NCBI GenBank assembly: GCA_903813345.2
Contig: CAIIXF020000001.1
Coordinates: 3,100,001 to 3,164,000 of the forward strand
From: Owenia fusiformis
Lineage: Eukaryota; Annelida; Polychaeta; Sabellida; Oweniidae
Length of the DNA: 64,000 nt
Reading direction: 5' to 3'
In this document: piece after piece, positions 26,001-35,000 of the stretch
How positions within the stretch are numbered: position 1 is the stretch's first letter
How the letters are laid out: each line of letters opens with the position of its first letter
Translations under genes and position numbers: made by a program
The notes under the pieces: generated by a model
What the model was told of the DNA's origin: nothing
Databases searched by the model: none
Seen by the model: the letters and a program-made list of their open reading frames with translations, nothing else

Positions 26001-29000
26001 TGGGAACCCAGGATAATGCCAGACTGAAGTAATTTTCTACATGGATGCTTTTACAGTTTAAACCATTATAATGACAATACCAAATCATATATGAGACATG
26101 ATTCTCTAAAACTGTACTTGTTCAAATAATTATACTGGTCGAATGTACCTGATATTTTGTTAATAGGATATTGTAAGTATAACCTTTTATATAAGTTCAC
26201 ATGATGAAACAGAGTTATATTATGATTTAAACATCTAATCATATCATATACAATGTTGGTTTTCTTCAAACAACATAAATAAATCACTAGAAAAAAAGCT
26301 TCTATAAAGTACGATTTTGGGCGACGCCCACTAATGTTAAACCTATGGGCAAACTTCAAAGGCTGTGGGGGACCCCTAAAAGTTTACTAAAAAATTTGAA
26401 AAAAAGCACACGTCATATTTACCCCAAAATGCAACTCGATTCACGTAGGGAGCATAACATTTCCAAAAAAAATTATTTTGAGCCACCCTAACGTACAAGG
26501 AGATTACTCATCTTCTTGGCTTTCCACAGTCTTCATTTTGATTTCAGATTTATACCGAATGGCTTAGCATATGTTTCTCCAATTTTGAAGAGCTCTGTAA
26601 TAAGGTCATGACACACACAATTTCCACCTCGGTGGAAATTAATTTAACCGCGGTGAAAATAATTTCCATCGCGGTGAAAATTATTTTTTAAGCGTAGTAA
26701 ATAGTTTCTACCGAGGTGGAAATTAATTTCCAAAGCAGTGAAAATAATTTCCACCGCGGTGAAAATAATTTCCACCGGTGGAAATAATTTCCACCGGTGG
26801 AAATTATTTTTACGCGCGGTGGAAATTTTTTTCACTGCTTTGGAAATAGCTTCTACCGAGGTGGAAATAATTTTCACCAAGGTGAAAATTCATGTAAAAT
26901 TTTAAATTAAAAAAATAAATTATTCGAGGAAATTTTTTAATTAAAACTAAAATTCTTAATTACGAAAAAAATTCATGTCCCTTATAAGGCTTCGTAGATT
27001 TCAATAATGTTGGTATTGTTGTAAATCTTTATTCAATACAATCTTCAAAAACGTATTTTACTTTTTAAAATAGTTGGTCAACAACGGTCAAATCGACTTA
27101 GGGTGTACTTTAACAAACTCACGCCCGGTGATCGTACAAAAATGATGGAGGGGGGATTAGGCGATTTCTGCAAGAAAACTCAACAAATTTGGAAGATTTA
27201 TTTTTCAATTGTCACAACACTTATGACATTGCTCACTTTTTAAAGTTAGTTTCCATGCGTTATACAAAAAATAATCGAAATAAATTAATTTTGGATGGAG
27301 GGGGGATCGGATGGAGGGGGGATTTATATATCTTTACGATGGAACAAATTCACAAGAACTCGTGTATTTGAAAAAACCAAATTCAGTAGCCCAGTAAGAA
27401 ACTGGATATCATATCTCTGGAGAATGAAAAATGGGAAAATTTGGAGTCATAAGAATAAATTCAAGTAGCATGTCTTATCATGTATTATATACACGTGATC
27501 CCACCCCTCCATCCGATCCCCCCTCCATCCCAAATTAATACATTTCGATTATTTTTTGTATAACGCATGAAAACTAACTCTAATAGACCATTGTTGCCCG
27601 ATTTATAGCAAAAACATTGACTTTTGCACGTTGGTGATGATGCGCCTTTTTTAATAGATCTCATATCTTAGAAGGGTATCAGTTCAAAAAAATACGAGAT
27701 GACCTAACATATTTTGCCATACATTGCGCCTATTCATTTGGCAATTCAGTTGCAAATTTTCTCTTGAAAAAATAAATCTTCCATTTGTTGAGTCTTCTTG
27801 CAGAAATCGCCTAATCCCCCCCTCCATCATTTTTTTACGATCACCGGGCGTGAAACTGTCAATTTCAAAATGATTGTCGGTGCCATAAACGCTACGCTTC
27901 TTAAAATAATATTGTATCTTTCAAATAAAACTAAGATCAAGGTAAACGCTTTTCTATAGCTGAACCTATGCACTTTCAAAGATAGCAGGTATCACGAAAT
28001 ACCATTGAGACCAATGTAACGCGTTATTGAATTATCAACAATTTTAAGTTCAACTTGTTTTGTCCTTAGCATTCATATTTTTAGATGTGCAATAAATACC
28101 AACCATCTATTATCTACTTTATGTCATTGTTTATGTTATGTAAAATAACCAAAAGCTGAATAAAGACTATTTTAAAAGAAAAAAAAAATACCAACCAGTG
28201 ATTTAGTGAGAAAATAGATCAATGCTCGACGTTGTGTTACTTCAATATACTTCAGGTCTATGCTTTGCCTAATGCCTACGGTATACATCAAGCAGTTTTT
28301 CTCAAATTCGTGAAAAGAACGCAATTCGTGAATATAGGCGATTAACTGTTTTTACCTTTAAAAATTCATAACATAGTCAATAGTGGCTCAATGTTCATGA
28401 AATAAAGCATATTGAAAAAAATAATTAAGTAGTCAAAATGATTATTTGTCAAACATAGCAATAACCATCACTGCATATTCTAGAGTATGGGAAACAAGGT
28501 AAGTATCAATATTTTATGAATTTCAAATTTATTGGCATCAAATTCTAACTATCATAACTTTGCCCTTCTACCCGCTCCAGCGAAAAAAATAACGGAGACA
28601 CAATAAAAATGCAAAAAGTACTATTAACAATCGAGGAGGTCCCCCTTGCAGTCATTGGGGTACGGTTAGGCTACTCTGTTGTATGGGCCTTATTACCATC
28701 TGGTATTCACATCAAATGATGGACTTACATGTACGTGCATTCATTAAAGAAATTGCACATTTAATTAAATACTATTCTTAAATAGAATTTATATTTCTTA
28801 CTCGCAGAGCAGGTTGTCCCTCCAAATCCTGGTACACAAGTGCAGCTAAACGACCCATCTGTATTTTCACATTTTGCACCATTCAGACACCTTCTAAGAA
28901 GACATTCATTCACATCTACAATATAAAGATCACATTGGTCAAATCATTTTGATATTAAATTGAAATTTGTAAGGAAGTTGACTCAATGTTTCTAACAATG

Positions 29001-32000
29001 TAAAGATGTATGCGCAAGTGTCAACGATGAATCAATGATGTGCAAAATATGTATTTGAAAATATCAATGTGAACTGAAAGTACCAAAAATGGTTACAGAA
29101 CACAGCAAGGAAAAGAAAACATCTAAGAGTATACCAGTCATAAGGGAAACGAATCTCAACTGCCCTTAATCATAATCCAACGTGAGAAGAAACAGTATCT
29201 AATCCCCCTCCCGACCATGACAATCCGAGACCATATATTATCAAGGAGCATTTTATTAATACTGAACTCTACAATTCATATTGAAAATAAATTTGAAAGT
29301 GATAGCAAATACTCGTAACATCAAAAATAGTTCATACGCGATAAAGCATCCAGTCTCAAATGATTTGGGACAGCGCAAAGTCGACGCTATAATCCATAAA
29401 AAACAATATTTCACAATGGTCATCAGGAGAAAACTTTGGCTGCTTTTAATCCCTAACTTTAACCAATAATGTAACAGCCCGGATTCACCTAATAAGGTGC
29501 CTAGTGGAAAAGGCTTGTACATTTCGGCAAAGCCAAGAATGTACCTCCGAGTTTCTTCAAGCAAAACCCTTGCCAAGGAGCGTTATCACCAAAACACCAT
29601 GTTGCGACTAAAAACCTAAATATTTTGAGCACGCCCTGTCAAATCAAAGAAGCTGGGACACCAGTTCCAACACGTTGGGCATAAATGTGCTATCCAAATG
29701 TGGAAACCCCACAATATCAAAACCTAAGTTGTCTTCCCCTATACACATGTGTATATCTTGCTTTTCACAAATATTATCTAATATATAAAATGTAAATGCA
29801 AAAATGTTAACATCGACTCTATTGTATTGTACCTTTTTCACATAGCGAGCCCTCCCAACCAGAAGGACATACACAGGAAAAGCTGTTGACACCATCTTTA
29901 CACCGACCTCGATTTTTGCAGGGATTCGGTAGACAGTCATTGATATCTAAAACCACACATATACAATTATAGAACACTCTCTGCAAGAGCAATGTACTAA
30001 CATAAATTATTACCACCTTGCCGGGCCAGTTTTAGTGCTAGTTTAGAAGGCATTCATTTTACTATATCGACCTGAGCAATATGTGACGTCATCGTGGTGG
30101 TCCATAATGGCAGTCAATAATGTAATTAATGACCGACAACTTTCCCCGGGAAATTAGATATCGTTCAGTGCGGCGTAAGATTTTCTTGCTATTTCAGCCC
30201 TTGTCGTTAACCTGGTAATAATCGGTCCAAATTTTACTATATTGCCCGCAGAAATGACGTTATTTTATTAGTATTGCATTCATAAATTTGTAATCGAACC
30301 CGAGTGCAAATATAGTCCTTATTTTGCCCTAGTTCTGCATAATTAAAAGGATTTATGATGGCAATAACATATGATGATTTGACACCAACTACATACTGAT
30401 TTTTGACACCTACTTGTTGCACAAGTTGATCCAGTGTAACCAGTCTTACAACGACAAGTAAATCCACCATCCTTGGCAGATCCAGTGTTAGTGCATGTTC
30501 CATCAAACTTACAAGGATTTGGATGGCAATCATCTCTGGCTATAACAAAGAGACGATGTTTATCAAAACATTATTTCAATTCGCATTGAAAAATTGTATA
30601 AGCATAGACTTAATTTTCATAATGGAAGAACTTTTAAATCAAACACTAGAGATGCACAGAAGTGAGCTCCAAAAGCTAATTGCAATTTTCAGCCTCAATG
30701 TGACATAACACCATATTAACATTTTGTTTTCAGGAGTAGGCAGTTTGATCATATTTACGTAGCCTTTACAATATAGACTTAAACATTGTTGCTAATTCTT
30801 GCAGCCATGTTCGAAATGACTTTAATATCAAAGATCCTATTTCAATAAGACGTATAGGGTTAACATTTGGACAGGTTTTAACTTTTAAGTTGTGTACCAA
30901 TCTGAAAACTGGTATTTGAGTTATATAAAATTATATTTCTTACAGAAAGTGGTGAGGATCGGTACATAAAATGTGTGTACTGGTATTTGAGTGATGAAAA
31001 ATTATATTATTCACAAAAAGTGGTTGCCTATCCGATAACTGGTTTTCAAGCGATCAATATACGAGGGTTGATCCAAAAGTTCCGAACCGTTTGCTCTAAA
31101 AATCTTAATACTTTATGAATATTGTTCACATTTGGCCACAACCATCCCATACATAGTAGTTTCATTTTGTGTAAAAATAAGCAATAAATTTGTCCAGCAA
31201 CATAGGTGTCTGGTTACCATAGCAACATGACAACAGGGTAGGTGGAGCAAGAGTACGACACAGTTATCCTGGTTCATCGCCACCGCCAATGGACCTTATT
31301 ATTCAAATGTCAGTTACAAAACCTTAACAGTAACACTCATTTATAAAGTTGTTAACTAGATTATTTTTATGAGGAATGTTGATCTGTTTTGAGTCAATCA
31401 ATTAGGTATGACACTTACTCAGTTAAAAATGTGTTCGAAGTGCTGAAGAAAGATCTTAAAGATGCTATGAGAAAAAATGACAAGATCTCCTTTGGAACTT
31501 CTACTTTCACCTTGATAATCCCCAAGCCCACAGAGCCAATGTTACAATAGAGGCAAAACACTAGTGCTTGCAGGCCCAACTACAGCCCCATCCGCCATAT
31601 TCTCCTGATATTGCACCATGTAACTTTCATATGTTTCCTGAGGCCAAGAAACCAATGCGTGGTATCTATTTCGATGACGAAGCTGACCTTATCCAGGCAT
31701 TTACTAAAAGCGTTAATGCTACAGCTAAAGGTGAACTTCATCATATGTATTTCACGACTAGTTGAAACGCTGTAAGAAATGTGTAGCACATGGTGGTGAC
31801 TATTTTGAAGGCGAATGAACTTATGAACTATAATTACCTATTGTATGAGATTTTATGGGGGAGAAACTCCATGAATTGAAATGATCTGAAATAGCTGTAA
31901 TTCGGAATAAAGTAAAAATTGTTCCAGCTCCACCTACCCTGTTGTCATGTTGCTATGGTAACCAGACACATATGTTGCTAGTCAAATTTATTGTTTATTT

Positions 32001-35000
32001 TTACACAAAATGAAACTACTATATATGGGGTGGTTGTGGCCAAATATGAACAATATTCATAAAATATTAAGATTTTTAGAGCAAACGGTTCGGAACTTTT
32101 GGATCAACCCTCGTACATTGTTGAACTTGTTTTTTCATGAAAATAAACAGCATATTAAATATAAATAATCAATATACAGTATACCCAGTAATATACATAC
32201 GCTGTTCACATAGATCACCAACAAATTGGGCAGTGCATGTACAGATTGGTTTCCCAGGTCCATCAGCACACCGTCCACCATTTTTACATGGATTCTGATT
32301 ACATTCATTCAGATTGTCTAAACATAACAAAATAAATATTCAGAAGAATAAGAAGTAGTAGCTCGAATGCAATGAATTAAAATTAACTTATGGGTGCGGT
32401 CTGGCCATTACTGGTCGCCCATATATTTGACTCAGTGACTCTAAGTGGTCACCAAGTAATAAAGTAGAAGTTCATACTTCAATGTATAGATGTCAAAAAT
32501 GATACCAAAATTGAATAATACCCTGACACTGTACTTTTCAAGAAAAATGATTTTTTGGAAATGTCATCATATAGAGATCATATAAAGTTGCAATGAAGAC
32601 CCGTGTAATGTTATGACCTCTGTCTATTGAAAGATTCCCCCTTGCAGTGATAATTGAGTAAATCTAGTTATGTTTTAAGGTTATTTATGTATCAACATCG
32701 AAACAGAAAAACAAACAATCTTGGACCTATATAATAATGTTTTGCACGCTTCTACATTATCATAATTTATAATCAGTTATCAATCATAGTTTCAGGGGTT
32801 TCAGGGGTTCAGATTCAATGTCACTCAATTAAAGGACTGCTATAACAACATGAGGCTGTAAGTCTCAAGATTTCTCGAGATTAAAGTTTCAGAGGACAGA
32901 AAAAGTGTTCATAAATGGTGGTCAAAGTTCTTGGTATATTTCAATAATGACATTGATATTGCCCCATTATTCCATGACTTTTGAGTGAAATTGATTGTGA
33001 AATATCTGCCCCACATTCTGATAATCGGAATTTTGACATGTGAAGGTCATATATTTTGAATCAATTATAAATAATTGTAAAGACACACCGGAACACCCAT
33101 CCTTCGAACACAGGCCTCCAGAACTCGTACCTCCTTGAAGGAACTTTGTGGATGATGTCTGGAACCCTGCGTTCGGAGGATGCGGAACACCCTGACAATG
33201 ATAACGTCAGATACCGTTGGCACAAATGTTGGACGACAAACTGTCGCTTCAACTCTTTAATCAATTACTAATCATTTCATGGGACCTTATCGTCGCTAAT
33301 TCAGTGCATGTATTAAGCTCTTGTGATGTTGTATATATGAAATCCCAATTTCGATCAAATATGGTCGTGAATCGACACAATTCACCGTGTTCCATATCGT
33401 CAATGACAACGGAATCTGAATTTGAAATAATTTACAAAGACAATGGCACATGGTAAGATGTGATAACGGCCTATGGTGGATGTTGTCATCTATACAGCAT
33501 CCGTTGTCCTGTGTCATATTTTGATCTGTATATTTAACTATACGATGAATAGAAAGACACTTTGATTGATTCTTATACCAAACGAATTTGATCTAGGTGC
33601 TCTTTTAAACATGCAATTAATGAAAATCGAATCGAATGCGAACCTGTGGCCGCCGTTTGTGACAACGATATCTGACTTTTGTCATGGTGTTCCGATGTGA
33701 TATATTGAAATTTTGAGAGTAAAAATGCAATTTTTTGTTCAGATGATATTGCCTTAGAGTGCTTTTTAAATATATTAAGCTAAAGCGGTCAGATAGTTAG
33801 CTTGCTTACAAAGTATATTAAATGCACCTATGAATTGATTGAACTGTAATTACATTATGCAGTAACTGTCACGTTCTCAATTAAAAAATCAATACTCACC
33901 AAATTGACAAAAGTCTCCAGTCAAACCAGTAGGGCATTTACAGAGTGCCCTGCCAATAGAATCAATACACTCAGATCCATATTTACATGGATTCCGTTCA
34001 CATTCATTTTTATCTGAAAGAATATATGTTATTAGTTTAATTTAAATTCATTCTTCTTTGTTCAGACAAGTTTGTTTGTGCGTTATGTAATTCTGGGTGT
34101 TTGACTGAGTGGTTCACGACTCGTATAAAAGGCTGTGGTGTGTACCTGTATGTCTGTGTACCTGTGCACATAAAAGAACACAGGGCTCCTCCAAGGAGGG
34201 GTTTCTGGCTCTGTCTTCGAGTGTAAAATACGTAAAATACGGAATATACCAATGAGGTATTGGCGGTAACCAATATATAATATAATAATATAACACAAGT
34301 TATCAGTTTCTTCTTTTTGATTTTCCAATGTTCTATTGGATCGCCTTTCTGGAATTTAATCTCTGCTACCTTTATGGATTATATTCATACCTAAAGGCAC
34401 AGTATTCAACAATAGTTGATTCTATTTGAAGGCAGTGTATTAATCGAAAATCAAGATAAATATTAAAAGATAATACCGACTTGGGCAACGCTAAACAATC
34501 CCTAATGTTTACACGTTTCTGATTTATTCATGCTGATTCAAGACAATTCAGTCATCGCAATTTTTAGTCTTGTGGGCTGAATCCCGCATCGTTATGGTCC
34601 TGCACATATGATTATACTACAATCATTACAATCATTAGCTGAGAATTTCGATGATTCCATCTTGCGATCTGAATCATACATTGTGATAATTAAGCGATTC
34701 TTGTGAATATCATCTAAATGTTTGACTGGATAAAATCAGAACGGGCAAAATCTTAATACCAGAATTGTTCTTAAATCGTTAATTCTGTATGGTTAAGCAA
34801 AAAAGTGGCACGTGTTAAGATTGTGATGTATATTCTCAAAATCAAAGAATCGCTCTGAATTAATCTGAACTGTTCATTATAGCTGCATCTGAACAAGCGC
34901 GGCTATTGTTAAGATTACACAAGTGCTCTGAATGGTAATACATATGGATTGCTTAATCATAAAATTTGCACTATTGTTGAATACTGCCCCTTTCTCTAAA

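Larger units (their letters stand above)
22103..26047 (-). mobile_element. Full-length CR1/L2-like non-LTR retrotransposon (LINE)
   Basis: A 3,945-bp insertion on the minus strand bounded by a 12-bp direct repeat CTTTTACAGTTT at 22,091-22,102 and 26,048-26,059. It encodes, in order, an N-terminal hydrophobic region, a 2A-like motif, an apurinic-type endonuclease, a reverse transcriptase and a C-terminal CxC..H..C motif, and has AATAAA near its 3' end (about 22,125). It lies inside one arm of a hAT-like foldback element and splits that arm cleanly. The frame is broken twice, each time by one base in a homopolymer. The exact clade is not certain. Confidence 0.85.
20994..26490. mobile_element. 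hAT-like foldback element split by the LINE
   Basis: Termini TAGGGTGGCTCAAAATA are flanked by an exact 8-bp direct repeat ACGTACAA (20,986-20,993 and 26,491-26,498), as for hAT. Without the LINE and its duplicated site the element is about 1.54 kb. Its arms are one continuous inverted repeat of about 515 bp: left 20,994-21,512; right 22,021-22,102 plus 26,060-26,490. Both arms carry the same outward-facing coding end and 3' flank, so it is a double-end foldback derivative rather than an ordinary autonomous copy. Confidence 0.75.
18474..26998. mobile_element. Outer inverted-repeat element of the 18.5-27 kb nest
   Basis: TCTACGAAGCTTTATAAGGG and the following ACATGAATTTTTT (18,474 on) are matched inverted at about 26,950-26,998. 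Just inside, both ends carry CCTCGGTGGAAATTAATT repeats. Everything between (the 18.67-20.93 kb element, the hAT-like foldback and the LINE) lies within it, so this is the outermost and oldest layer. Target duplication is not clear and the ends may extend further. Confidence 0.5.

Noticed and set aside
26644-26880. 78-codon frame with repeated FHRWK/FPPVEI motifs
   Set aside because: It is a translation of the 21-bp palindromic array and not a protein.
30237-30533. 98-codon minus-strand frame overlapping an EGF exon
   Set aside because: It reads the EGF exon in another frame; the cysteine pattern and phase fit the in-frame EGF only.
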